Part shown: positions 28,855-38,694 of the stretch, piece by piece | How the letters are laid out: every line of letters begins with the position of its first letter | Position numbering within the stretch: the first letter of the stretch is position 1 | Origin: Streptomyces sp. TS71-3 | GTDB taxonomy: Bacteria; Actinomycetota; Actinomycetes; Streptomycetales; Streptomycetaceae | DNA: 64,000 nucleotides | Direction of reading: 5' to 3' | NCBI RefSeq assembly: GCF_018327685.1 | Contig: NZ_BNEL01000001.1 | Span: forward strand, 1,860,001 to 1,924,000 | Position numbers and translations under genes: made by a program | The notes under the pieces: model-generated | Told to the model about the DNA's origin: nothing | Seen by the model: only the letters and a program-made list of their open reading frames with translations | The model's database searches: none

Positions 28855-31800
28855 TCGCCGTCTCCCTCGGAACGTCCGGACTGCCCGGAACTCGTCGTAC
28901 TCGTGTTCGTACTCGTAGAACCTGCGGAGGAACCCGCGGAACCCGCAGAAGAAGCCGGACCCGCAGAAGCGGCCGAACCCGCAGAACCAGTCGAACCCGC
29001 CGTGCCGCCCGCCGCCCCCGCCCCCGCCCGATGCGCGTTCTCCACCCACGCGTCGGGAAGGCTGATCCACTCCCCGAGACCGGCCTGGTACGCCACCGCG
29101 ACCGCCCCGAGCTTCGGCTCGCGCGCTGGGTCGGCCCCCGGAACCAGCAGCCACAGACCGCGTCCGCCGTACCGGGCCGCCTCGGCGAGCCGGTCCAGGA
29201 CGCCCATCGCGTCGTACCGTGCGAACACCCCCGCCTCCGTGAGCAGCAGCGGCCCCGAGCGCGACGGCCCCGCGCCCCCCGGACCCGAGCCCGGCGCGCC
29301 CGTGCGCGCCGAAGCCGCGCCGCCGGCGCTCACCTCGCCGTCCCCCAACAACCCCCGCACCCGAGGCTCCACCGCCCCCCAAGCGGTCCGCGCGTACTCT
29401 GCGAACTTCAGCGCCCCGCGCGAACCGGGCTCGGCCGCGTCCGCCTTGAGGAGCGTCTCCCAGGTCGGCTTGGTGCCGGGCGGCACCAGGGCGTGCAGGG
29501 CTTCGAGGAAGAGAACGGTGGCCGACACTTCATGGGCCCCGATCCGGGCGGACGAGAGTTCCCGTACCGCCTCCCGGGTCTGGTCGCGATGCACCGTCAG
29601 CACGCGGTAGCCGTCCGCCCCGGCCGAGGCCAGCAGGCGGTCCTCGGCGCGGGCGGCGGACGCGATCCGCGGGTCATCCGCGTACCGGGTGACGTGCGCG
29701 GACAGGGCGGTGGCGCGGCGCATGGCACCGGTCGTCAGGTAGCTGGAATCGCTGTCCAGGCGAGTCGGGAGGTAACGCAGCGTCTTGACGGGCTCCCGGG
29801 TGGCGAGCCGCAGGTCGAAACCGGCGTCCCGCAGGGCCTTGGTGAGCCTGGCCCCGGTGGGCAACTCGTGGGTGGCGCCGCCGCGGCCGTTGTCGACGAC
29901 CAGCTCGGGGAAGCGGGCCCGCACCCGCTCGTGGACGTCCTCCGCGCGCAGGCCCGGCTGCTGCTCCTCCGGGACGCCGGGGATCAGCGGCACCAGACCG
30001 GCCTGGGTGAGCCGCAGCGCGCGGACCAGCGGCAGGTCGCGCGGGTAGATCTCCAGGCGGGGGGTGGCCGCCGCGTTCTGCGAGGCCGCGGCGGCCAGCT
30101 CCACCAGGCGGCGTTCGTCCCACTCGATGGCGCCGGGCGGCGGGCTCAGCGCGCCCAGCTCGGTGAGGACGGTGGCGGCGGTGGGCAGGGTCTCCAGGCG
30201 GGCCAGCCGATCGGCCGTCCTGCCCAGCCGCGTCGCATATTGGAGCAGGGCCGGCGCGGTCGGGGTGTCGGGGGCGTCGTCCTGCCGGACGTCCAGGGCG
30301 AGCATGCCCGCGCCCAGGGACTCCTCGGTCGCCCTGCGGTTGGCCTGGTGCTGGAACTCGGCCGCCTCCGGGTCGAGTTGCTCGACCTCCACCACCGCGC
30401 GCACCGCCGCCAGCGCCAGGGCGCGGCGCTGGTCACGGCCGGGGAGCTGGGTGCCGCGGCGCACCACCAGCGCGTCGGCGACCTCGGCGACGGGGGCGAC
30501 CCGGCCCAGGTCCACGAGCAGGTCCATGACCTCCTTGCGCAGGGCCCGCACTGCCGGTTGCCGCTGCCAGCGCTTGCGCTCCTCCTTGAGGATCTGCGGG
30601 ATGCGCCCGGCGGACAGGCCGACCACGTCGGCGACGTCCTTCTGCTTGGGCCAGACACCGATGGGCGGCAGCTCGCCGTGCTCGTCGGGTAACCGCAGCA
30701 GGAGCCGGACCATCTCCACCTTGTTGTGGTTGGAGCGGTTGTTGTTCAGCTCCGGCACGAAGAACGTCGCGAGGGTGTCCAGGCTGAGCGTGCGCAGGGA
30801 CGTCTCGGAGAGCGTGCCCTTGGTGGCGAGGATGCCGAGGACGGCGGACTCGGCGGCGGTGAGCTGCGCCAGCTCCTCCTTGGCCTCCGCACGGCCCTGC
30901 GGGGTAAGCGGTGAGACGGGTGCCTCGCGCAGCAGCTCACCCCACTGCCGCTGGCGCTGCTGCACTTCACGGCGGGTTTTCGCGCCCAGACCGGGGGCGT
31001 TGAGCAGCTTGCGGCGGCTGTAGTCCAGCAACTGGCCGACGGTGGTCAGGTTCAGGCCGTACAGGAAGGACTCGGCGGGCGGGGTGAGTCCGGCGGCCGA
31101 CAGGTGCGTGTCCCGGGTGACCTGCCTGGCCAGTTCCTCGCGCTGCTGCTCGGCGGTGAGCGGCTCGGCCTCGCCCAGCGTTGCCCGGCCGTCCTCCGCG
31201 GCCGTCTCCGGGTGGCGGCTGCGGTGAGTGGACGGCGCCGCCTGCGAGGCGTCGAGGAAGATCTTCCTCCAGGCGTCCCGCATCGGCTTCAGCTCGGGGA
31301 AGCGCTCCGAGGCATCCCGGTGCAGAGCCTTCTGGAAGAAGCCGACCAGGCCGTCGCGGATGGCGGCGTCGAAGGCATCGGCGGCTATGGTCGGATGCGG
31401 GAAGTCCTTCGGCTTGGTGGTCCGCGGCAGCACCGATCCGTCGCCCCACCGGGGCAGCTCGCCCGACGCCATCTCGTACAGCGTCACCGCCACGGCGTAC
31501 CGCTCGGCGTGCGAGTCGTACGCGGTGCGGGTCAGGGTGCCGATGAACGGGTCCAGATAGCCCTCCGTGCCCGCCTCGTGGTTCCTCGCGGGGTAGCCGG
31601 CCAGCGAGAAGTCGATGAGGACCAGCTCACGGGTGCGGTTCGGGCGGATCCGGATGGCGATGTTGTCCGGCTTGATGTCGCGGTGCCAGACGCTCTCGCC
31701 CTCCAGGAAGTCGACCGCGCCGAACAGGTAGTCGCCGTACGCCTCCAACTGGTCGACGGGCAGCCGGCCCACCTCGCGGAGCTGGCGGGCCACCGTCTCC

Positions 31801-33695
31801 TCGCGGCGGCGGACTCGCCCGGCGGACCCGGAGGAAGCGGCCCCGTCGGCGGGCTCGTCCCGCTCGTCGCCCACGTACTCCAGGGCGAGCACCGTCCGTG
31901 GGCCGATGCGCAGGGGCTCCTGTTCGACGAGGCGGATGATCCGGGAGTCGGGGCGCAGCCGGCGCATCACCTCGGCCTCGCTCACCAGGATCGAGCCCCG
32001 GCTGTCTGACAGGGCCACCTTCAGCACGGCCAGCGGACGCGTCTTGCGGGCCTCGGCCTCCAGGTCGCGCACCAGGAAGGCGCGGCTGGTGGAGCCCGTG
32101 CCCAGGCGGCGGCGGACCTCCCAGCGACCGGCCAGCAAGTCCCCCGGGACCGCGTCCAGCGGGTCCTTCTCCGGTGTCTCGGGCGCGGTGGTGGCGGACG
32201 GCGCGGCGGGAGCGGTGAGGCCGTCCTCGACCAGCTCCAGCATCTCCAGGAACTCGTCCACGGTGGAGAGCCGCTGTCCTGGCCGGTAGGCCGTGGCGGC
32301 CTGCACCAACTCGTCGATGTCCTCCGAAAGACCGTCCACCACGGCACTGGGCCGCAGCCCCTCGCCGGCCTCCAGGCGCGCCCGGAGTTCGGCCTGGCTC
32401 GCCGCCGGGGGCTGTCCGGTGGCCAGCAGGTAGGTGAGCACGCCTAAGCCGTACACGTCCAGGAAGACAGGGTCTGGGTTGAGTGCCGTCAACTCGGGCG
32501 CGAGATACGGGTCGGACGTCTCGGACAGGTGCTTGAGCGAGAGTGTCGTCGGTGCCAGGCGGGTGCCGCCTGGCGTGGAGCCGTTACCGCGCTGCGCGCC
32601 GACCTGCCAGTCGGAGATCTCCAAGCGCGGTGTGAGCCAGGCCGCCTCCTCGCCCGCCGCGCCGTGGTGGCGCGGGATGACGTGCACCGAGCGGGCCGCG
32701 AGCGCCCGGTGGTGGATCCGGCTGGAGTGGGCGGACCGCAGCGTCTCGGCGAGTTGCCGGACCAGTGCCATGCGGGAGAGGATGTCCAGCTTGTCGCCGT
32801 ACTGGAGCAGGTACTCGTCGAGGCGCAGTGTCCCCGGGCGGTACTCGAAGACCAGGGCGGGGCCGGCGGAGTGCCCGGAGCCGTCGTACGTCTTGAGCCG
32901 GACGACGCCGGGGTGCCGGAAACGCTGGAGTATCGCGGCCTCGCGGCGTGCGGCACGCTCGACGGACTCCCGCAGGGACGCGTCCGAGCCGCGCTCGGGG
33001 ACGTAGACGCGGATCCGAGCCCGCTCCGGCAGCTCCTCGTGCCGGGCCAGGTAGTCGGACCAGGTCGGGCCGGTGTCCAGGGCCTTCCGCTCCAGCAGGT
33101 ACGGGCCCACCTTGTACGCGGCGTCGCTGCGGCGGATACCGATGCCCTTCAGGGCGGTCTCGATCGCGCGGGAGCGCGGCGCGTCGATGCGGTGCCGCTC
33201 GTCCTGGGGCGGGCGATTCAGCATCTCGGCCAGTCCGGCGACGGTGTGCACGCCCCCCTGCTCGTGGGGCGGCAGCCGGAACCGCATCGAGGGATTGGTG
33301 AAGCAGACGGCCTCGCCGACCCACACGCCCTGCCCGTGCTGTGGGCCCGTCATCTGCTGCCGGAGCAGCCCGGCCAGCTCCTTGGCCTTCTTGTTGGCCA
33401 GGTGCAGCGGATTGCCGTGCGAGACGCGGCGGCCACCGGGGGTCGTCTGCACCCAGGTGCCCATCTCGCTGGTGACCGAGCCGTGCCACTCCTTCAACTC
33501 GACGAGGAAGACACCGCTGCGCCCCACGACGAGCAGGTCGACCTCGCGGACGTGACCGGAGGGCGCCGTGAAGGTGAAGTTCGACCAGGCCCGCCACGGC
33601 TCGGTGTCGGGTAACTGCGCGCGGATGGCTTCGAGGCCACGACGCTCGTGGTCGAACTCGGACTCGGTGACCGTGGTCCACCGACCGTCCCGCAT
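28851..33695 (-). CDS. pglW: BREX type 2 Ser/Thr kinase PglW
   Basis: A 1614-residue protein from ATG 33695, preceded by GGGGAGGGG. Residues about 20-180 form a NERD nuclease-related domain (VREVDLLVVGRSGVFLVELK). A first kinase-like domain at about 240-420 is degenerate (HHRALAARS in place of HRD). A second kinase domain at about 540-760 keeps the Lys (AVLKVAL) and HRDIKPDN (671-678), with DFS instead of DFG. The C-terminal 800 residues are helical, with helix-hairpin-helix-like segments (LNAPGLGAKTR) and HTH-like pieces. PglW is the kinase hallmark of type 2 BREX. It heads the locus and is coupled to pglX by GTGA. A 90-bp region coding Ala/Gly/Ser repeats ends the protein. Confidence 0.92.
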   Translation of the reverse strand: MRDGRWTTVTESEFDHERRGLEAIRAQLPDTEPWRAWSNFTFTAPSGHVREVDLLVVGRSGVFLVELKEWHGSVTSEMGTWVQTTPGGRRVSHGNPLHLANKKAKELAGLLRQQMTGPQHGQGVWVGEAVCFTNPSMRFRLPPHEQGGVHTVAGLAEMLNRPPQDERHRIDAPRSRAIETALKGIGIRRSDAAYKVGPYLLERKALDTGPTWSDYLARHEELPERARIRVYVPERGSDASLRESVERAARREAAILQRFRHPGVVRLKTYDGSGHSAGPALVFEYRPGTLRLDEYLLQYGDKLDILSRMALVRQLAETLRSAHSSRIHHRALAARSVHVIPRHHGAAGEEAAWLTPRLEISDWQVGAQRGNGSTPGGTRLAPTTLSLKHLSETSDPYLAPELTALNPDPVFLDVYGLGVLTYLLATGQPPAASQAELRARLEAGEGLRPSAVVDGLSEDIDELVQAATAYRPGQRLSTVDEFLEMLELVEDGLTAPAAPSATTAPETPEKDPLDAVPGDLLAGRWEVRRRLGTGSTSRAFLVRDLEAEARKTRPLAVLKVALSDSRGSILVSEAEVMRRLRPDSRIIRLVEQEPLRIGPRTVLALEYVGDERDEPADGAASSGSAGRVRRREETVARQLREVGRLPVDQLEAYGDYLFGAVDFLEGESVWHRDIKPDNIAIRIRPNRTRELVLIDFSLAGYPARNHEAGTEGYLDPFIGTLTRTAYDSHAERYAVAVTLYEMASGELPRWGDGSVLPRTTKPKDFPHPTIAADAFDAAIRDGLVGFFQKALHRDASERFPELKPMRDAWRKIFLDASQAAPSTHRSRHPETAAEDGRATLGEAEPLTAEQQREELARQVTRDTHLSAAGLTPPAESFLYGLNLTTVGQLLDYSRRKLLNAPGLGAKTRREVQQRQRQWGELLREAPVSPLTPQGRAEAKEELAQLTAAESAVLGILATKGTLSETSLRTLSLDTLATFFVPELNNNRSNHNKVEMVRLLLRLPDEHGELPPIGVWPKQKDVADVVGLSAGRIPQILKEERKRWQRQPAVRALRKEVMDLLVDLGRVAPVAEVADALVVRRGTQLPGRDQRRALALAAVRAVVEVEQLDPEAAEFQHQANRRATEESLGAGMLALDVRQDDAPDTPTAPALLQYATRLGRTADRLARLETLPTAATVLTELGALSPPPGAIEWDERRLVELAAAASQNAAATPRLEIYPRDLPLVRALRLTQAGLVPLIPGVPEEQQPGLRAEDVHERVRARFPELVVDNGRGGATHELPTGARLTKALRDAGFDLRLATREPVKTLRYLPTRLDSDSSYLTTGAMRRATALSAHVTRYADDPRIASAARAEDRLLASAGADGYRVLTVHRDQTREAVRELSSARIGAHEVSATVLFLEALHALVPPGTKPTWETLLKADAAEPGSRGALKFAEYARTAWGAVEPRVRGLLGDGEVSAGGAASARTGAPGSGPGGAGPSRSGPLLLTEAGVFARYDAMGVLDRLAEAARYGGRGLWLLVPGADPAREPKLGAVAVAYQAGLGEWISLPDAWVENAHRAGAGAAGGTAGSTGSAGSAASAGPASSAGSAGSSAGSTSTNTSTTSSGQSGRSEGDGE

Positions 33696-34003
33696 GCGCT
33701 TTACCCCTCCCCGAAAACCCCGTGCCCCGACGAATTCCGCCCCGCGTGCCGCGTGCCTGCCGCCGTGAAGACGAACCGGAAAGGAACGGAGGGCAATCCT
33801 AACGGGCTGCCACACTACGGGTGCCGATGTGGCGGAGGTGTTATCTGAGCTGCCGTGTGAGCAGCCGCTGTGCTCGCTACAGGTGCTGCGATGGATGGCC
33901 GTAAAACGACCTTGACTGCCGCGAATGCCGTTGGTGCAATGGCACGTTCACCACCGAGAAGGGGGTGGTGGCGCACCGTTCAGCACAAGACGGAAAGACA
34001 AAC
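33696..34003. promoter_or_regulatory. divergent control region of pglW and DUF262 gene
   Basis: About 310 bp between the divergent starts of pglW and the DUF262 protein. It must hold the promoters of both defence units. I see no strong palindrome. GGAAAG lies just ahead of GTG 34004. Confidence 0.5.
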
Positions 34004-35812
34004 GTGGCACTCGACAGTCTGAAACTCAGCGATGCCCTGGCGGATGTGGCCTCCGGCGCCTTACAGCTCCCCGATTTCCAGCGCGAGTGGAAGTGGGACG
34101 ACGAGCGGATCAGGGCCCTCATCGCGACCGTGACCCTCGACTACCCGCTTGGCGTCGTGATGGCGCTGCAGATCAACGGCTCGTCCCCGTTCAGGACACG
34201 GCCGTTGAAGGGCGCCGAGGACGTGGGCGAGCGGCCGCCCGACCTGCTGCTGCTGGACGGACAGCAGCGTCTGACCTCGCTCTTCCAGGCCCTGCACAGA
34301 GATCACCCGGTGGAGACGGTGGATGCCCGGGGCAGGGAACTGAAGCGGTGGTACTACGTCGACATCAACAAGGCCATCGGTCCGCCCGCCGAGCGCGATG
34401 ACGCGATCGTCTCGGTGTCGGAGGACCGGATCCTGAAGACGGGCTTCAACCGCAGGGAGGTCGTCGATCTCACCACGATCGAGGGAGAATGCGCGGCCGG
34501 GTACTTCCCGCTGCACTTCGTCTTCGACACCGAACTTGTGAACGCATGGCACCAGGAGTTCGTGAAGGTCGACAACGAGAACTGGGGCAGGTGGGGCCGG
34601 TTCCAGATGCATGTGCTCAGCCGCATGCAGTCATTCCAGGTACCGATGATCAAGCTGGCGGCCACCACGACCATGGACGCGGTGTGCGCCGTGTTCGAAC
34701 GCGTGAACACGGGCGGTGTGCCGCTGAACGTCTTCGAACTGCTGACGGCCACTTATGCCGGCAATCAGGAGCATGTGGCCGAGGAGGGCGACTACTACAA
34801 GTTGCCCGACGTCTGGTGGGACATCAAGAAGGCACTGTGCTCGTCATACTCTGTTTTCGGCCGCATGGAAGCCGGTGTCGAGGACGGGCTGAGCAGCAGC
34901 GACTTCCTCCAGGCGGTCGCCCTTGTTCGTACCTGGCAGCGCAAGCGGGAAGAACCTCGCGCCGCGGTCTCCTGCAAGCGACGCGACCTGCTGGAGTTGC
35001 CCCTCGCGGACTTCCGCCAGCTCGCCCCGCAGGTGGCGGAGGCGTTCGAGTGGGTGGGAGCCTTCCTGGAGCGGCAGTGCATCGTGCGTGCACCTGACCT
35101 GCCGTACCGCACGCAGCTTGTCCCCCTCGCGGCCGTCCGGACCATCCTGGGGGACAGGACCGACACCGAGCTGGCCGACGAACTGCTCACCCAGTGGTAC
35201 TGGTGCGGTGTGCTCGGTGAGATGTACGGCGGCTCGACGGAGAGCCGCTTCACACGGGACGTGGAGCAACTCGTCGAACGCCTCGGGGGCAGCACGGAGG
35301 TGGTTCCGGACACCATCGCGGAGGCGGCCTTCCTGGACGACCGGCTCGACACCCTCACCACGCGCAACAGCGCCGCCTACAAGGGCGTCTACGCGCTCCT
35401 GGTCAAGCAGGGTGCCGTCGACTGGTACTTCGCCGAGGCGCCCCTGAACGCCGCACGGCTCGCCGAATACAGCGTGGACGTACGGCAGATCTTTCCGAAG
35501 ACATGGGTCGACAGGAACCATCCCGCCTACAGCGCGCGAGCGAACTCGATCGTCAACAAGACGCCGCTGTCCCTACGGGCCAGCAAGAGCATGACCGGAT
35601 CTCCCGCCGGCTACCTCAAGACACTCGCGCTGGAATCGGGCATGCGTGCGGAGTGGTTCGACGACGTCGTCGCGACCCACCTCATCGACTCGCCCCTGCT
35701 GCACGCGGGCGACTTTGAGCGCTTCTACGCGAACCGATCGAAACAACTCCTGGAACTCGTGGTGTCCGCCATGGGCAAGCGCACCGTCTTCCGCGACGCG
35801 AAGGCCGGGTGA
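34004..35812 (+). CDS. DUF262 protein (GmrSD-like) with altered HNH-type tail
   Basis: A 602-residue protein; GTG 34004 with GGAAAG upstream is preferred over GTG 33965. The N-terminal DUF262 domain is clear: LQLPDFQREWKWDDERI, then LLLLDGQQRLTSLF, where the DGQQR motif (about residue 85) is the proposed nucleotide or nuclease site. DUF262 with a DUF1524 HNH tail makes up GmrSD-type type IV restriction enzymes. Here the equivalent tail reads VDVRQIFPKTWV, where family members usually have a His pair before IFP, and continues NSIVNKTPLSLRASKSM. The canonical HNH histidine therefore seems lost. The stop lies 7 bp before the CBS gene, so the two form an operon. Confidence 0.8.
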   Translation: MALDSLKLSDALADVASGALQLPDFQREWKWDDERIRALIATVTLDYPLGVVMALQINGSSPFRTRPLKGAEDVGERPPDLLLLDGQQRLTSLFQALHRDHPVETVDARGRELKRWYYVDINKAIGPPAERDDAIVSVSEDRILKTGFNRREVVDLTTIEGECAAGYFPLHFVFDTELVNAWHQEFVKVDNENWGRWGRFQMHVLSRMQSFQVPMIKLAATTTMDAVCAVFERVNTGGVPLNVFELLTATYAGNQEHVAEEGDYYKLPDVWWDIKKALCSSYSVFGRMEAGVEDGLSSSDFLQAVALVRTWQRKREEPRAAVSCKRRDLLELPLADFRQLAPQVAEAFEWVGAFLERQCIVRAPDLPYRTQLVPLAAVRTILGDRTDTELADELLTQWYWCGVLGEMYGGSTESRFTRDVEQLVERLGGSTEVVPDTIAEAAFLDDRLDTLTTRNSAAYKGVYALLVKQGAVDWYFAEAPLNAARLAEYSVDVRQIFPKTWVDRNHPAYSARANSIVNKTPLSLRASKSMTGSPAGYLKTLALESGMRAEWFDDVVATHLIDSPLLHAGDFERFYANRSKQLLELVVSAMGKRTVFRDAKAG

Positions 35813-35819
35813 GACGTCT

Positions 35820-36872
35820 GTGCTCGTCACACCTCCCGAGGAGGAACTGCTGGCGTTGAAAGGCCGGCGGATACCTCTCATGGACTTGCTGGGCCACTTC
35901 GGCGTCCGGTTCCGGAACGACCAGGCGATTCTGCACATCGAGCGGGCCTTGAAAGACGTCGCTCTCTCGACCCTGCCGTACTTCGCTACCTGCGGCACGC
36001 AGTCCGAGATCCACATCGTGCCCCTGGACACTGCCGGGGTCGACCACACCGCAGGTACGGACGAGGAACAGGAGGACGAGGCAGGGCTGCTGCCCGGCTC
36101 CCTGCCTCAGCAGTCGTTCAGGATCGGTGACCTGCCGTGTGCTCACGCCGGTGTCGACTCGGTCAACGCCACCGCGGACCTGACCGAGGCGACGTACATC
36201 ATGCACACCAGGAACTTCTCGCAGGTTCCGGTGATGGAAGACCGTTACACGGTGACCGGTGTCGTCACGTGGCGCTCGGTGGCGAAGATGTACGCGACGG
36301 GTGACGACGTCACGCTGGCCAATGCCCTGGTCGAGGATCCCCCGGTCGTCCACGCCCACGATGACTTCTTCTCCGTGCTCCCGACCATCTGTGCGCACGG
36401 GTATGTGTTGGTGAGAGCGAACAACGCCCGCATCAGCGGCATCGTGACGGCCACGGACATCACGGAACGCTTCGACGTCACGGCATGGCCCTTCTTCGTG
36501 ATCGGCGAAATCGAGTTCCGGCTCCGTAAGTGTCTTGGCGCGAAACTCAACGGGGACGCGATTCGGGCCGTACAGCAGGACGACAGGAGAACAGGGGATA
36601 TCGCGGACGTCATGTTCGGCCAGTACGTGATGCTTCTCGACGGCGACCAGCGCACCAGACGCGGACACCGCAAAGAGGCGCTGTGCGCTGCCGCCGACCA
36701 GAACTGGCAGGCACTTGGCTGGACCGGCGTCAACCGCGTCCAGTTCGTGCACCAGCTCGACCGAGTGCGCAGCATCCGTAACCAGATCGCGCACTTCGAT
36801 CCGGTACCTCTCTCACCCCAGCGCAGCGAGGAACTGCGCCAGTTCGTCGGTCTGCTGCGCCAGCTGACCTGA
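35820..36872 (+). CDS. CBS-domain protein with HEPN-like C-terminus
   Basis: A 350-residue protein from GTG 35820, 7 bp after the DUF262 stop. Residues 105-225 form a CBS pair that should bind an adenine nucleotide (IMHTRNFSQVPVMEDRYTVT, then GIVTATDITERF). The C-terminal 110 residues are helical and end near RSIRNQIAHFDP. R320...H325 gives an Rx4H motif like that of HEPN ribonucleases and Abi proteins. A nucleotide sensor coupled to a possible RNase, next to a DUF262 protein, suggests a two-gene defence unit. The CBS call is firm; the HEPN call is pattern-based. Confidence 0.72.
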   Translation: MLVTPPEEELLALKGRRIPLMDLLGHFGVRFRNDQAILHIERALKDVALSTLPYFATCGTQSEIHIVPLDTAGVDHTAGTDEEQEDEAGLLPGSLPQQSFRIGDLPCAHAGVDSVNATADLTEATYIMHTRNFSQVPVMEDRYTVTGVVTWRSVAKMYATGDDVTLANALVEDPPVVHAHDDFFSVLPTICAHGYVLVRANNARISGIVTATDITERFDVTAWPFFVIGEIEFRLRKCLGAKLNGDAIRAVQQDDRRTGDIADVMFGQYVMLLDGDQRTRRGHRKEALCAAADQNWQALGWTGVNRVQFVHQLDRVRSIRNQIAHFDPVPLSPQRSEELRQFVGLLRQLT

Positions 36873-37310
36873 CTACGGCTGCGATGCGAGGCGCACTACG
36901 CACCCGGACCTCGCGTACCTGGAGCGCGCCAGAGGCCTACCCGGTCCGGCCCTGGAATCCGTGGGCCGGCGCGGGCGGCTATCGGCCGCACCCTACGGGG
37001 GCCTGGGCGGGGCCTGGGCAGGTGCGGCGCAGCCTGGCGGGAGACCGAAGCGGAAGGGCCCTCACTACGGCCGAGCCGGCGGGGCGCGAGATACAGGAAA
37101 GCGCCGGCATGTGCTCACCTTCGGGGGCGAGGGCCGACTCCTGGCGGGTCCTCTGCAAGAACCGCCCCGGAAGCCCTCACACCCGCTCGGTGCCGAAGAG
37201 GCCAACGGCAGCCGCACCACCGACGTCACGATCACGGCGACTGGCGACCTCTTGCCGGAAAGGTCCCCATGACGGTCGTCGGCGCGGCGACGGCGACAGC
37301 GAACCCCGTG
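36873..37310. other. non-coding stretch, no gene recognised
   Basis: About 440 bp of GC-rich DNA between the CBS gene and the minus-strand DUF4333 gene. Open frames on both strands have biased composition and no recognisable product. Confidence 0.5.
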
Positions 37311-37664
37311 TCAGCCCGCGGCGGGCGAGGGCGTGTCGTCGGCCTTGATGTCGAACTTGATGTTGTCTCCGTCGACAGAGGAAACGGTGACTGTCACACC
37401 GAGGGTGCTGCCATCGGACGCCGTGAGTGTGCAACGAGTGCTGTTGCCCTTCTTCCCGACCAGGTTCTCGGGGCAGGTGATGTGCGGCTTGGCCTGACCC
37501 GTCGTGGCCGCGAGCCGCTCGGAGACCGTATCGGCCAGCTTTGCCTTGGACACCTTGGGGGCGGGCTTTCCCACGCTGGCCGAGACTGAGCAGCCGGCGA
37601 GCAGCGCGCCGGTGGCCACGGCCGCGAGGCCCCATGTTGCTGCGGACAGGCGGGACTTGATCAT
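37311..37664 (-). CDS. DUF4333 lipoprotein
   Basis: A 117-residue exported lipoprotein from ATG 37664 (MIKSRLSAATWGLAAVATGA, then lipobox LLAGC). The mature part carries the DUF4333 pattern GQAKPHITCPENLVGKKG, and TRCTLTASDGSTLGV with the second cysteine. It has the same length as the gene at 2939 and is clearly homologous, but the downstream DNA is not part of the 245-bp duplication. The role is unknown. The longer frame up to 37811 is less likely because it buries the signal peptide. Confidence 0.8.
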   Translation of the reverse strand: MIKSRLSAATWGLAAVATGALLAGCSVSASVGKPAPKVSKAKLADTVSERLAATTGQAKPHITCPENLVGKKGNSTRCTLTASDGSTLGVTVTVSSVDGDNIKFDIKADDTPSPAAG

Positions 37665-37953
37665 CGGTGGTTTCCATTCCTGGTATTCGGAGAAACAGGG
37701 AGCCAGAAGCACAGGCTTGTCCTGCGGCCAACTCAGGATATGGTGTGAACGGCCCTCATATACTGCGCGTTTCATCTTCAACCAGAGGCTCTTCTCCTCA
37801 TCACCAAACAATCTCCACTACGGGTGAGCCGCACCAGCCCCGAGCCGGTCTGCTCCACGGGCGGGCCGCAGACGGGGCACAGGTGCTCCTCCGGCGGACC
37901 ATGATCTCCCCTGCCGTCCCGAACGCCGGAGAACCCTTGGTTCACGGCAGCAC

Positions 37954-38694
37954 ATGGCGTCCGCAATAATCACGGTCATGGAGCAATTGGTAGGTGTCTT
38001 GGTGAAGGTGCTCTTGATCGCTTTCGTCGTGGGGATGTTCACCCTCGTCATCCGGGTGTTCGTGCGCGGACGCAAGGAGGACGCACGAATCCGGGAGGAG
38101 TGGTCTGAGCTCGCACGGGTCGCCACCGAGCGTGGCTGGACATATGAGCAACGTGCGCGAGGGATGGCAACTCAGTACTGCGGTGTGGGCCCCATGCCTG
38201 GCAGCGGGTCGAACCTGAGCGCCTGGCACCACATTACGGGCGAGTTTCGTGGCCGCACCTTCGTGTGCTTCGAGCATCGCTACAACAATCCCAATTCGGC
38301 CAATCTTGCCGCAGATCGTAAACGGCCCGTCATCGAGGCCGTTTTCATGGTCTCCGCACCGGGTTCCGGGCCGTCCATGGAGATTCTCCGACCGAGCAGG
38401 CTGAACGTGCTGCTCGACCGGAGGGCCAGCATGCGGCTCGGCATAACCGAATTCGATGACATGTTTCGAATTGTCACCGATGATGACACCTGGGTCCGAA
38501 ACGTCCTGACCGACTCCATGGTGTCATTCCTGCTCTCGGACCCACGAGCCAAGGAGTCCCCGCTTCAACTGCGCAACGACGAGTTGTTCACGTGGTACAC
38601 GGGCACCCTGTCTCCGCGGGCCCTCGAAGAACAGTTGAACTACCTCTGCGATGTGCTCGACCGGATTCCTGCGCAAGCGTGGACCGCCGCCTGA
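37954..38694 (+). CDS. membrane-anchored hypothetical protein
   Basis: A 246-residue protein with one N-terminal transmembrane helix (LVGVLVKVLLIAFVVGMF) followed by a basic stretch (RGRKEDARIREEW) and a soluble cytoplasmic domain. That domain has the layout of DUF3137-like proteins (ITGEFRGRTFVCFEHRYN, then DDMFRIVTDDDTWVRNVL), which often occur beside secretion or envelope genes. ATG 37954 and ATG 37978 are both possible starts. I cannot assign a function. Confidence 0.65.
   Translation: MASAIITVMEQLVGVLVKVLLIAFVVGMFTLVIRVFVRGRKEDARIREEWSELARVATERGWTYEQRARGMATQYCGVGPMPGSGSNLSAWHHITGEFRGRTFVCFEHRYNNPNSANLAADRKRPVIEAVFMVSAPGSGPSMEILRPSRLNVLLDRRASMRLGITEFDDMFRIVTDDDTWVRNVLTDSMVSFLLSDPRAKESPLQLRNDELFTWYTGTLSPRALEEQLNYLCDVLDRIPAQAWTAA

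Noticed and set aside
29031..30692. 553-codon plus-strand frame opposite pglW
   Set aside because: Composition is Arg/Gly/Ala/Gln-biased and it mirrors codon positions of pglW; not a gene.
37311..37664. Third copy of the 245-bp duplication
   Set aside because: The DUF4333 protein is homologous, but its DNA and the sequence after its stop do not match the duplicated block.
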